Positions 8,425 to 16,881 of a stretch of DNA of 64,000 bases are shown piece by piece. The stretch lies in the NCBI RefSeq assembly GCF_014118685.1, contig NZ_JACFAK010000008.1:1-64000 (forward strand). The letters run 5' to 3'. The notes below the pieces were generated by a model. That model saw only the letters and a program-made list of their open reading frames with translations. It searched no databases and was not told the DNA's origin. The position numbers and the translations under genes were made by a program. The number at the start of each line of letters is the position of its first letter. The first letter of the stretch is position 1. Source of the stretch: Flaviflexus huanghaiensis. Its GTDB lineage: Bacteria; Actinomycetota; Actinomycetes; Actinomycetales; Actinomycetaceae.

Positions 8425-9705
8425 TTAAGCGGAGGGAGGCTCGAAGGCGCGCAGCACGGCAGAGAACTTCGCCTCCGTCTCGGCAAGCTCCTGCTGCGGT
8501 ACCGAACGGTCCATGACGCCGCCGCCCGCAAAGGCGCGGGCCTGATGTGGGTTGTCAGCATCTAGCTGTGCGCATCGCAGAGCTAGCGCCCAGTCGGCGT
8601 TGCCCGCCGCGTCCATCCAGCCGACCGGCGCGGCGTAGCGGCCCCGGTCAAGCCCCTCGATCCGAGCGATGACCTCAAGGGCACGGTCGGTTGGAGTGCC
8701 GCCAACGGCTGCTGTCGGATGCATGGCGCCAGCGGCCGTCAGGCCGGTCCACCCGGGGGCAAGGTCCGCTTCGAAGTCGGTCGAGAGATGGACGACGTTA
8801 GGCAGTCGAAGGATCGTTGGTCCGTTCGTGCGTACGGGACCCGAGGCCTGCAGGTCGATCGCATGGAGGACGGAGTCAGAGGCATAACGGTGTTCGGCAA
8901 TGTCTTTCGCCGAGGAACGAAGAGCATATTCGGCAGCTTCGTGCCCGCCGCTCGTGGGCCAGGAGCCAGCGAGCACCCTGGTTTTCAGATGTCCGCCGCG
9001 CACTGACGCGAGCATCTCCGGCGTCGCACCGGTCAATCCTTCAATACAGAACGTCCAGCACGAGGGGAACGCTCTCGCGAGCCGTGCGGTCAGTAGCCGC
9101 TCGTCCATAGGCTTCTCCGACACGATGGAGATGTCGCGAGCGATAACAACCTTCTTCACCTCGCCCGTAGCGAGAATGTCGACCGTCTCGGCAACCGCTT
9201 CGACAAAGCGATCCTCATCCAGCTCACCCGGTCCCCATGTGACGCGCCCGAGGTCACCAATCGGGGTGGCGGGTTCACTCGTCGCAGCGCTTCCCGCCGT
9301 CTGGGAAATCGTCGTCTCCCACGCGCCGTCGGCGTCCCAACCACGGATCACTGCGGGGACGATGACGGTTGAGACGTCGGCTGACTCGTCGGAGAAAGAA
9401 AACGTGCCGAAGGCTGTCAGGCCTGTGCCCGGCCGACGTACCGTATCGTCGATCGTCGATGCCTTCGCGATGGAGTCGAACCACTCCTGCGCGTGACGAA
9501 ATCGATCTGGGCCGGAGAACGTGTGGACGGCCGCCTTCCCCCAGCCTGCCATGCCGCTGTTCTGGCCGACCCAGATAACGTTGCCTCGGGGCTGCGGCAC
9601 ATCGCCTGGTTGCGGGCGGCGGGCGCTTGGCCGCGTGACGGCGCGAAGTGAGGTTATGACGGGCACGAGTAAAAAGCTTACTGCGTATAGGTCCATAATG
9701 GTCAC
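8425..9705 (-). CDS. menF: isochorismate synthase
   Basis: Chorismate-binding enzyme of the MenF/EntC group, making isochorismate for MenD. Motifs seen: [12 protein letters not shown] with the general-base lysine, the [25 protein letters not shown] stretch, [23 protein letters not shown], and the C-terminal [23 protein letters not shown] with the Mg-binding Glu residues. 426 aa if started at the GTG at 9705; an ATG at 9696 (residue 4) is an equally good start, and the first 30-35 residues align poorly with what I know of the family, so the true start may be further inside. The start abuts that of divergent menG. Confidence 0.88.
   Translation of the reverse strand: MTIMDLYAVSFLLVPVITSLRAVTRPSARRPQPGDVPQPRGNVIWVGQNSGMAGWGKAAVHTFSGPDRFRHAQEWFDSIAKASTIDDTVRRPGTGLTAFGTFSFSDESADVSTVIVPAVIRGWDADGAWETTISQTAGSAATSEPATPIGDLGRVTWGPGELDEDRFVEAVAETVDILATGEVKKVVIARDISIVSEKPMDERLLTARLARAFPSCWTFCIEGLTGATPEMLASVRGGHLKTRVLAGSWPTSGGHEAAEYALRSSAKDIAEHRYASDSVLHAIDLQASGPVRTNGPTILRLPNVVHLSTDFEADLAPGWTGLTAAGAMHPTAAVGGTPTDRALEVIARIEGLDRGRYAAPVGWMDAAGNADWALALRCAQLDADNPHQARAFAGGGVMDRSVPQQELAETEAKFSAVLRAFEPPSA
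9694..9699 (+). promoter_or_regulatory. -10 element of menG
   Basis: CATAAT ends six bases before the menG ATG at 9706, and no ribosome-binding site is present. This suggests a leaderless mRNA. The hexamer lies inside the first codons of divergent menF. Confidence 0.4.
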
Positions 9706-10419
9706 ATGAGTCGAGCCACCCTAAAGAAAGACCCGCGCGATGTTGCCGGTATGTTTGACGACGTCGCCAAGCGGTATGACGTGACGAACACCGTCCTCAG
9801 CCTTGGACAGGTTTACGTTTGGAGGGCCGCCGTGCGCGAGGCCCTCCGCATCACCCCCGGTATGAAGGTCCTCGACATTGCCGCCGGAACAGGGACGTCG
9901 TCCGCTTCATATGCCGAGGCAGGTGCGGATGTTATCGCACTTGATTTCTCGATCGGCATGGTCAGCGTTGGTAAAGAACGTCTGCCGAACATGGAGTTCA
10001 TCGCCGGCGACGCGACCGCACTGCCGTTCGCGGATGACACGTTCGATGCGGCGACGATTTCGTACGGGCTACGCAATGTCAACGATCCCGACCTTGCCCT
10101 GCGGGAAATGCTTCGGGTTGTTCGTCCGGGCGGTAGCCTCGTCGTCTGCGAGTTCTCCACCCCGACCTGGAAGCCGTTCCGCCAGGTGTACAACTTTTAT
10201 CTCGGCACCGTCATGCCCGCCGTTTCCTCTGTCGTCTCCTCCGACGCCGAGGCTTACAGTTATCTCATGGAGTCGATCCTTGACTGGCCGAACCAGACAG
10301 AATTCGGGGCGAGGATCCAGCGAGCTGGCTGGCGCCAGGTCGAGTACCGGAACCTTAGCGGCGGCATCGTCGCCGTCCACCGGGCCACCAAGCCGAAGGC
10401 GTCTGAGAACACGAATTAA
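9706..10419 (+). CDS. menG: demethylmenaquinone methyltransferase
   Basis: UbiE/MenG-type SAM-dependent C-methyltransferase for the last step of menaquinone synthesis. The SAM-binding motif [17 protein letters not shown] (about residues 47-62), the acidic turn VIALDFS, and the UbiE signatures [22 protein letters not shown] and [19 protein letters not shown] are all present. Length 237 is normal. It starts one base after divergent menF. The next gene downstream is the MenJ-like reductase, 91 bases away, so the order follows the late pathway. Confidence 0.94.
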   Translation: MSRATLKKDPRDVAGMFDDVAKRYDVTNTVLSLGQVYVWRAAVREALRITPGMKVLDIAAGTGTSSASYAEAGADVIALDFSIGMVSVGKERLPNMEFIAGDATALPFADDTFDAATISYGLRNVNDPDLALREMLRVVRPGGSLVVCEFSTPTWKPFRQVYNFYLGTVMPAVSSVVSSDAEAYSYLMESILDWPNQTEFGARIQRAGWRQVEYRNLSGGIVAVHRATKPKASENTN

Positions 10420-10510
10420 ACAACGTTCGGCTTTTGTAAAGGACCACACACATCAATGTTTGCCAGCAAAATTCCGCTGATAGGATGACGCGGGTGGTGA
10501 AAGGACAAGA

Positions 10511-11794
10511 GTGGATCATATGAAGCTTGACGAGATGGCAGATGTCATCGTCGTAGGCGCCGGTCCAGGCGGCTCAGCCACCGCTCACTATCTCGCCCAG
10601 ACAGGGCTCAAGGTCATTGTCCTTGAGAAGGGCACCTTCCCACGCGACAAGATTTGCGGTGACGGTCTCACGCCCCGCGCGGTGGCGGAAATTATTCGGA
10701 TGGGCATCAACACCGAGGGCTGGATCCGCAACTATTCTCTCGTTGCCCATGGCGGCGGGCACCGGATCGAAGTGCCGTGGCCAGAACTCAGTTCCATGCC
10801 GAGCTACGGCATGGCTCGTGCCCGCGGCCAGTTCGATCACGACCTTGCTAAGAGGGCCGTTGAATCGGGTGCCGAACTGCGCGAGGGCATGACAGTGACC
10901 GGGCCGATCCTGCACGAGCGATCGGGCAGAATCATCGGCGTTGAGGCGCGCCCCAAGGGTGCCGACCGCAAGGCCCCGCTGCTGCGCTTCCGCGCTCCCG
11001 TTGTCGTTGATGCGGGGGGTGTCTCTGCAAGGCTCTCAACCGCTGTCGGCCGGGAGAAGATCTTTAATCGTCCCATGGGCGTGGCGACACGTACGTACTT
11101 TAAGTCTCCTCGCGCGGACGAGGCGATCATGGAATCGCACCTCGAGCTCTGGGATGGTGAACCCGGAAAGTCGAATCTCATGCCGGGTTACGGCTGGGTG
11201 TTCCCCCTCGGTGACGGCCTTGTCAACGTCGGCCTCGGCTCACTGTCATCCACCGCGAAGCCGACCGGCATCGACTACCGAGGGCTTTTCGATACATGGA
11301 TGAAGAACGTTCCGGACGACTGGGGATTCACGCCCGAGAACCAGGTTGGGAACGTACGGGGCGCTGCCCTTCCCATGGCATTCAACCGAAAGCCGCACTA
11401 CGACAACGGCCTCCTGCTCGTCGGCGACGCTGGCGGCATGGTCTCACCGTTTAACGGTGAAGGCATCGCCTACGCCATGCAGTCCGGACGCCTTGCCGCC
11501 GACTTTATCGCCCAAGCTCTCGCCCGTCGCACCCTCGGCCAGCAGGACCGCGTGCTCCGGCAGTACGAGCAGGAGTTGCGAGCAGAACTCGGTGGCTACT
11601 ACACGCTCGGCCGAATCTTCGCCTCTCTCATCGAGAAACCGGAGATCATGCACCTCTGCGTTCACTACGGGCTGCCCCGCCCCACCCTCATGCGCCTTGT
11701 CATGAAGTTGCTCTCGGACGGGTACGACCGTAGAGACGGGGACTGGATGGACAGGCTCATCACTGCCCTCACGAAGGCGGTGCCGTCAGCGTGA
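10511..11794 (+). CDS. geranylgeranyl reductase family / menaquinone reductase (MenJ-like)
   Basis: FAD-dependent oxidoreductase of the geranylgeranyl reductase family. The N-terminal Rossmann motif VIVVGAGPGGSATAHYLAQTG with the Glu of VLEKG, the KICGDGLTPRAV motif, and the second FAD motif GLLLVGDAGGMVSPFNGEGIAYAMQSGR are clear in 427 aa. The mycobacterial homologue MenJ saturates one isoprene unit of menaquinone. Location directly after menG and before the nuo operon supports that role, by inference. The GTG at 10511 has GAAAGG seven bases before it, so I prefer it to the in-frame ATG at 10520. Confidence 0.85.
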   Translation: MDHMKLDEMADVIVVGAGPGGSATAHYLAQTGLKVIVLEKGTFPRDKICGDGLTPRAVAEIIRMGINTEGWIRNYSLVAHGGGHRIEVPWPELSSMPSYGMARARGQFDHDLAKRAVESGAELREGMTVTGPILHERSGRIIGVEARPKGADRKAPLLRFRAPVVVDAGGVSARLSTAVGREKIFNRPMGVATRTYFKSPRADEAIMESHLELWDGEPGKSNLMPGYGWVFPLGDGLVNVGLGSLSSTAKPTGIDYRGLFDTWMKNVPDDWGFTPENQVGNVRGAALPMAFNRKPHYDNGLLLVGDAGGMVSPFNGEGIAYAMQSGRLAADFIAQALARRTLGQQDRVLRQYEQELRAELGGYYTLGRIFASLIEKPEIMHLCVHYGLPRPTLMRLVMKLLSDGYDRRDGDWMDRLITALTKAVPSA

Positions 11795-11900
11795 CCGCTC
11801 AGACTCTCAGGTGCGCCTCGCACGTACCAAAATACGACTACGCTGGAACTGTGACTTTTGCATGCGGATGCCTGCGGGTTATCTGCTCGATGGAGGCGAA

Positions 11901-12260
11901 ATGAACCCCTATACACCGCTACTCCTCATGATCGCGGTTGCGGCCGTCGTGGCCGTGCTCGGTCTCGTCGGGACCGGCTTCCTCGGCCCAAAGAGATACA
12001 ACCGGGTCAAGCTGGAGAACTATGAGTGCGGCGTCGAGGCCACTCCGAATGCGGGCACGGCCGGTCGCTTTCCGATCAAGTATTACCTGACCGCGATGAC
12101 GTTCATCATCTTCGACATCGAAGTGGTGTTCCTGTACCCCTGGGCGGTGTCGTTCGAGAGACTCGGAGCTTTCGGGCTTATCGCCGTACTTTCATTTGTT
12201 TTCCTGATCACCGTGCCCTTCGTCTACGAATGGCGGCGCGGCGGCCTGGAATGGGACTGA
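11901..12260 (+). CDS. nuoA: NADH-quinone oxidoreductase subunit A
   Basis: Small membrane subunit of complex I with three transmembrane helices. The conserved loop YECGVEATPNAGTAGRFPIKYYL and the second-helix FIIFDIEVVFLYPWA are diagnostic. I use the ATG at 11901 because GGAGG lies at 11892-11896 and the resulting 119 residues begin as other NuoA proteins do; the frame is open about 90 bases further upstream but that extension has no similarity. First gene of a 14-gene nuo operon; the 106-base gap upstream must hold the promoter, although I cannot pick a convincing hexamer pair. Confidence 0.95.
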   Translation: MNPYTPLLLMIAVAAVVAVLGLVGTGFLGPKRYNRVKLENYECGVEATPNAGTAGRFPIKYYLTAMTFIIFDIEVVFLYPWAVSFERLGAFGLIAVLSFVFLITVPFVYEWRRGGLEWD

Positions 12261-12271
12261 GGAGATAGACC

Positions 12272-12826
12272 ATGGCACATGACGACGATGCATCCCCGGG
12301 CATCATGCTCACCACCATCGAGGCGATCGCTGGCTGGGGCCGCTCGAACTCCCAGTGGCCCGTCACGATGGGTCTCGCCTGCTGCGCCATCGAGATGATG
12401 GCGGCGGGCACCCCCCGCTTCGACATGGCCCGCTTCGGCCTCGAGGTGTTCCGCGCCTCGCCCCGCCACGCTGACCTCATGATCGTCTCCGGCCGCGTCA
12501 GCCAGCGCATGGCCCCGGTCGTCCGCACCATCTATGACCAGATGGCCGATCCCAAGTGGGTCATCTCCATGGGTGTGTGCGCGTCCTCCGGTGGCATGTT
12601 CAACAACTACGCAATCGTTCAGGGCGTCGACCACATCGTGCCCGTCGATATCTACCTCCCCGGTTGCCCGCCCCGGCCCGAGATGCTCATCAACTCCGTT
12701 CTCGAGCTACGCAAGCTCATCAAGGACGAGAAGTTCTTCGGCCACAGGAAGGCCATCGCCCGCCGCGCCGAGCAGGCCGCGCTTGCGGCGACTCCGACTC
12801 ACGAGATGAAGGGACTGCTCCCGTGA
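12272..12826 (+). CDS. nuoB: NADH-quinone oxidoreductase subunit B
   Basis: Carries the terminal [4Fe-4S] cluster N2 that reduces menaquinone. The four ligands are present: the adjacent pair in GLACCAIEM, the Cys in [11 protein letters not shown], and the Cys in LPGCPPRPE. 184 aa is a normal length. The ATG follows nuoA by 11 bases, with GGAG at 12261-12264. Its TGA overlaps the nuoC start as GTGA. Confidence 0.97.
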   Translation: MAHDDDASPGIMLTTIEAIAGWGRSNSQWPVTMGLACCAIEMMAAGTPRFDMARFGLEVFRASPRHADLMIVSGRVSQRMAPVVRTIYDQMADPKWVISMGVCASSGGMFNNYAIVQGVDHIVPVDIYLPGCPPRPEMLINSVLELRKLIKDEKFFGHRKAIARRAEQAALAATPTHEMKGLLP

Positions 12827-13524
12827 CCGACAACAGCGAGCTCGCCCGGGGCTCCCGCCCCAAGCTCGACATCATTAATGAAGATCATGCGATGTGGGGC
12901 GTTGAAGGCTCCGGCGACACGTCCGGCTTCGACACATTCCGGCGGACCGTGACCGTTGCACCGCCCGCGGTGCGGCCTTACGGCTCCTGGTTCGACGAAG
13001 CGGTCGACGTTCTCATCGAGCTCATCACCGCCGAAGGCCTTGTCCCCGATGAGGTCATCGAGAAGGTTGTCATCGACCGCGGCGAGCTCATCATCTTCGT
13101 CGTTCGCGAGCATTCGCCCATGGTTGCGAAGATGCTGCGCGATGATCAGGACCTCCGCTTCGAGCTGTGCCTTGGTGTCTCGGCCGTGCACTATCCCGCG
13201 GACAAGGGCCGTGAGCTACACGCGTACACGGCGCTCTTCTCGATCACTCACAACCGTCAGATCGCGATGGAGGTTGTCGCACCCGACTCCGATCCGCACA
13301 TGCCGACCCTCGTCGGGGTCTACCCGGGTAACGACTGGCACGAACGTGAGGCATGGGACCTCATGGGCATCGTTTTCGACGGTCATCCGGGTTTGACCCG
13401 TAGCGCCATGCCCGATGACTGGGTGGGTCATCCCCAGCGCAAGGACTACCCGCTCGGCGGCATCCCTGTCGAATACAAGGGCGCGGTCATTCCGCCGCCG
13501 GATACTCGGAGGAGCTACAACTGA
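12823..13524 (+). CDS. nuoC: NADH-quinone oxidoreductase subunit C
   Basis: 30-kDa hydrophilic subunit of the peripheral arm, separate here and not fused to NuoD. The signature [20 protein letters not shown] followed by [17 protein letters not shown] is near the C-terminus. The frame extends upstream through nuoB, but the GTG at 12823 overlaps the nuoB stop (GTGA) and gives a 233-residue product that begins [10 protein letters not shown]. Its TGA shares a base with the nuoD ATG (TGATG). The first 60 residues are a variable extension, as is usual in actinobacteria. Confidence 0.95.
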   Translation: MTDNSELARGSRPKLDIINEDHAMWGVEGSGDTSGFDTFRRTVTVAPPAVRPYGSWFDEAVDVLIELITAEGLVPDEVIEKVVIDRGELIIFVVREHSPMVAKMLRDDQDLRFELCLGVSAVHYPADKGRELHAYTALFSITHNRQIAMEVVAPDSDPHMPTLVGVYPGNDWHEREAWDLMGIVFDGHPGLTRSAMPDDWVGHPQRKDYPLGGIPVEYKGAVIPPPDTRRSYN

Positions 13525-14879
13525 TGTCAACGACAGATTCCCGGTTCTACGCCACCCCGGGCGCGACCGAAGAAGAGATGAACTCGGCTCCGCAGCATCA
13601 CGCTTCCGGCGGCGACTGGTCCGACTTGAGCGCCGAGGCGGAGCGCCTCGGCGAGGAACGGATCCTCGTCAACATGGGTCCAGTCCATCCCTCGACGCAC
13701 GGTGTCTTCCGCCTGCTGCTCGAGCTCGACGGCGAATACGTGCGGGAGCTGCGGTCCTCGACGGGTTACCTCCACACCGGCATTGAGAAGAACATGGAGT
13801 ACCGCAACTGGGTCCAGGGCGTCGCGTTCTGTACGCGCATGGACTACGTCGCACCGTTCTTCCAAGAGGTCGGATATGCGCTCGCGATTGAGAAGCTGCT
13901 CGGCATCACCGATCAGATCCCGCGTCGCGCCAGCCAGATCCGCGTGCTCCTCATGGAGCTCAACCGGATTGCATCCCACCTCGTTGCCATCGGCTCGGCC
14001 AATAACGAGCTCGGCGCGACAACAATGATGACGCTGGCTTTCCGTGGGCGCGAGGACATCCTCCGCATCTTTGAACGGATCACGGGTTTGCGGATGAACC
14101 ACTCGTACGTGCGCCCGGGTGGCCTGCCCGACGATCTTCCCGAGGGCACGATCGACTACATTCGCGAGCTTTTGCCGAATGTCCGAGCGACCATCTCGGA
14201 GATGCAGGACGTTGTCGTTCAGAACCCGATCTTCAAGGCCCGCCACGTCGACATCGCCACGCTGACAGTGCCTGCGATGCTGGCCCTCGGAATGACGGGC
14301 CCGAACCTAAGAGCTGCGGGTCTGCCCTTCGATCTGCGCAAGACAAAGCCATACTGCGGTTACGAGAACTACGAGTTCAATGTTCCTGTCATGGACAAGT
14401 CGGATGCGTACAACCGCGCGGTCATTCGCTTCCAGGAGTGCTACGAGTCGATGCACATCGTCTACCAGGTACTGGAAGACCTCGAAGCATCCGAGGGTGA
14501 GCCTGTCATGATCGAGGATCCGAAGATTGCGTGGCCGTCGAAGATGACGATCGGCAACGACGGCCAGGGCCAGTCTTACGAGCACATTAAGACGATCATG
14601 AACGACTCGATGGAGTCGCTCATCCACCATTTCAAGCTCGTGACCGAGGGCTTCCCCGTTCCCGCGGGGCAGGTTTACCAACTTGTTGAGCATGCAAAGG
14701 GCACGCTCGGCATTCACCTCGTCTCCTCCGGCGGCACTCGTCCGTACCGGGCGCACTTCCGCGACCCGAGCTTCTCTAACCTGCAGACACTCGGAATGAT
14801 GAGCGAGGGCGGCATGCTCTCGGACGTCATCATCGCTCTGGCTTCTATTGACCCCGTGATGGGAGGCGTTGATCGCTGA
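13524..14879 (+). CDS. nuoD: NADH-quinone oxidoreductase subunit D
   Basis: 49-kDa subunit that forms the quinone pocket with NuoB. Seen: [22 protein letters not shown], the quinone-site segment [17 protein letters not shown] (HTG instead of the HRG of enterobacteria, as in other actinobacteria), the [19 protein letters not shown] helix, and the C-terminal [10 protein letters not shown]. 451 aa including an N-terminal tail of about 45 residues. Overlaps nuoC and nuoE by one base on each side. Confidence 0.97.
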   Translation: MSTTDSRFYATPGATEEEMNSAPQHHASGGDWSDLSAEAERLGEERILVNMGPVHPSTHGVFRLLLELDGEYVRELRSSTGYLHTGIEKNMEYRNWVQGVAFCTRMDYVAPFFQEVGYALAIEKLLGITDQIPRRASQIRVLLMELNRIASHLVAIGSANNELGATTMMTLAFRGREDILRIFERITGLRMNHSYVRPGGLPDDLPEGTIDYIRELLPNVRATISEMQDVVVQNPIFKARHVDIATLTVPAMLALGMTGPNLRAAGLPFDLRKTKPYCGYENYEFNVPVMDKSDAYNRAVIRFQECYESMHIVYQVLEDLEASEGEPVMIEDPKIAWPSKMTIGNDGQGQSYEHIKTIMNDSMESLIHHFKLVTEGFPVPAGQVYQLVEHAKGTLGIHLVSSGGTRPYRAHFRDPSFSNLQTLGMMSEGGMLSDVIIALASIDPVMGGVDR

Positions 14880-15553
14880 TGTCCGACAACTACACAGCGG
14901 AGGCCGAGGCACGGCTCCGCGAAGACATGGCTGAGATCATTGCGAGGTACCCCGGTTCTCGATCTGCTCTCATGCCGCTCCTGCATCTCATCCAAGCGGA
15001 GGACGGCTACGTCTCGCCCCGCGGAATCGCCCTGTGCGCTGACGTACTCAACCTGACCCGAGCCGAGGTCTCGGCAGTGGCCACCTTCTACTCGCAGTAT
15101 CGCCGCCGCCCCAATGGCGAGTACAACGTCGGCGTATGCACGAACGCGCTCTGCGGCGTCATGGGTGGGGAGATCATCTGGGACCGCCTGTCCGAGTACC
15201 TCGGCATTGGTCATGATCAGACGACGGCTGACGGTCGAATCACCCTCGAGCAGCTCGAGTGCAACGCGGCCTGCGATTACGCACCAGTCATCATGGTCAA
15301 CTGGGAGTTTTTCGATAACCAGACACCGACGTCGGCGATTGAACTCGTCGACAAGATCGCTGCGGGCGAGGATCTTCATCCGACCCGCGGCGCCGATAAG
15401 GTCCACACATTCAAGGAGATTTCGCGAGTCCTCGCGGGCTTCGAAGACGGCCACGTCGATGAGGGACCTGCCGCCGGGCCAGCCTCACTCGTTGGCCTGC
15501 GGTACGCGCGTGAGCGCGGCTGGACCGCACCTCAGGCTGTTGGGGAGGAGTAA
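14879..15553 (+). CDS. nuoE: NADH-quinone oxidoreductase subunit E
   Basis: Thioredoxin-fold subunit holding the [2Fe-2S] cluster N1a next to the flavin site. The ligands appear as C-x4-C in GVCTNALCG and C-x3-C in ECNAACDYAP. 224 aa, with a C-terminal tail of about 50 residues beyond the conserved fold. It begins with TGATG overlap from nuoD and is followed by nuoF after two bases. Confidence 0.95.
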   Translation: MSDNYTAEAEARLREDMAEIIARYPGSRSALMPLLHLIQAEDGYVSPRGIALCADVLNLTRAEVSAVATFYSQYRRRPNGEYNVGVCTNALCGVMGGEIIWDRLSEYLGIGHDQTTADGRITLEQLECNAACDYAPVIMVNWEFFDNQTPTSAIELVDKIAAGEDLHPTRGADKVHTFKEISRVLAGFEDGHVDEGPAAGPASLVGLRYARERGWTAPQAVGEE

Positions 15554-15555
15554 AG

Positions 15556-16881
15556 ATGGCTTCATCTGAATTGACCGCGCTGACCCCGGTTATCTCGAAC
15601 ACGTGGGATGCTCCGCAGCCCTGGAAGCTCGAGACCTACCGGAAGAGCGGCGGTTACGACGCACTCGACAAGGCATGGGGCTATGCCGATGGCGAGCTGA
15701 CAAATATCGTCAAGGAATCCGGCCTGCGTGGCCGCGGCGGTGCGGGCTTCCCGACCGGCCTGAAATGGTCCTTCCTCCCGCCGCCGGACGGCGGCCCGCG
15801 CTACCTCGTTGTCAACGCCGATGAGTCCGAGCCGGGTACATGCAAGGACATTCCCGTCCTCATGGCGAATCCGCACTCCCTCATCGAGGGCATGGCCATC
15901 TGTCTCAGGGCGATCGGCGGTCACCACGGGTTCGTTTACCTGCGCGGCGAGGTTGTTCACGTGTATCGCCGGCTCATGGCTGCGGTACGTGAAGCCTACG
16001 AGGCTGGCCTCATCGGCAAGGGCCTTGGTCCGAACGGTGACTACGACATCGACATCACGGTCCACGCTGGTGCGGGTGCCTACATCTGCGGTGAGGAAAC
16101 CGCGCTTCTCGATTCTCTCGAGGGACTGCGCGGTCAGCCCCGCCTCAAACCGCCGTTCCCTGCGGTCAAGGGCTACCTGGCTCGCCCGACGGTCGTCAAC
16201 AATGTTGAGACCATCGCGTCTGTCCCCGGCATCATCAAGAATGGCGCCGACTGGTTCGCCGGAATGGGCACGGAGCGATCGAAGGGCCACGGCTTCTTCT
16301 CCCTGTCTGGCCATGTCAAGAACCCAGGTCAGTACGAAGCTCCATTCGGCATTACGATGCGCGAACTGCTCGAGATGGCAGGCGGTATCCGTGAGGGCCA
16401 TGAACTCAAGTTCTGGACGCCCGGCGGATCGTCGACCGCAATTCTCGGCCCCGATGCCCTGGACGTGCCGCTCGGGTACGAGGAGGTCGTCGGCGCGGGT
16501 TCCATGCTCGCCACCCGCGCACTGCAGGTGTTCGACGAGACGACGTCGGTCGTCCGTGTCGTCCGCGCCTGGACTGACTTCTACCAGCACGAATCGTGCG
16601 GCAAGTGCACACCGTGCCGCGAGGGCACATTCTGGATGCGCCAGGTCATGCACCGCCTGGAGGTTGGCAAGGGACTACCGACCGACATCGACATGCTGAA
16701 TGAGATCGCCGGCAACATTGCGGGCCGTTCATTCTGCGCGCTCGGCGACGCCTCTGCAGTTCCGATCCAGTCGGGCATCGCTCTCTTCCGCGAGGAGTTT
16801 GAGCAGGGCGTCCACACGCCTGCCTGGGAACTCTTCCCGTACGAAAAGTCCGCACTCTTCACCGAAGTAGGTGTCTCATGA
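15556..16881 (+). CDS. nuoF: NADH-quinone oxidoreductase subunit F
   Basis: NADH- and FMN-binding subunit carrying [4Fe-4S] cluster N3. The NADH loop GRGGAGFPTGLKW (about residues 57-69), the FMN segment with GAGAYICGEETALLDSLEG, and the cluster motif ESCGKCTPCREG with a distal Cys in RSFCALGD are all present. 441 aa is normal. The GGGGAGGAG stretch just before the ATG is a strong ribosome-binding site. Overlaps nuoG by ATGA. Confidence 0.97.
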   Translation: MASSELTALTPVISNTWDAPQPWKLETYRKSGGYDALDKAWGYADGELTNIVKESGLRGRGGAGFPTGLKWSFLPPPDGGPRYLVVNADESEPGTCKDIPVLMANPHSLIEGMAICLRAIGGHHGFVYLRGEVVHVYRRLMAAVREAYEAGLIGKGLGPNGDYDIDITVHAGAGAYICGEETALLDSLEGLRGQPRLKPPFPAVKGYLARPTVVNNVETIASVPGIIKNGADWFAGMGTERSKGHGFFSLSGHVKNPGQYEAPFGITMRELLEMAGGIREGHELKFWTPGGSSTAILGPDALDVPLGYEEVVGAGSMLATRALQVFDETTSVVRVVRAWTDFYQHESCGKCTPCREGTFWMRQVMHRLEVGKGLPTDIDMLNEIAGNIAGRSFCALGDASAVPIQSGIALFREEFEQGVHTPAWELFPYEKSALFTEVGVS

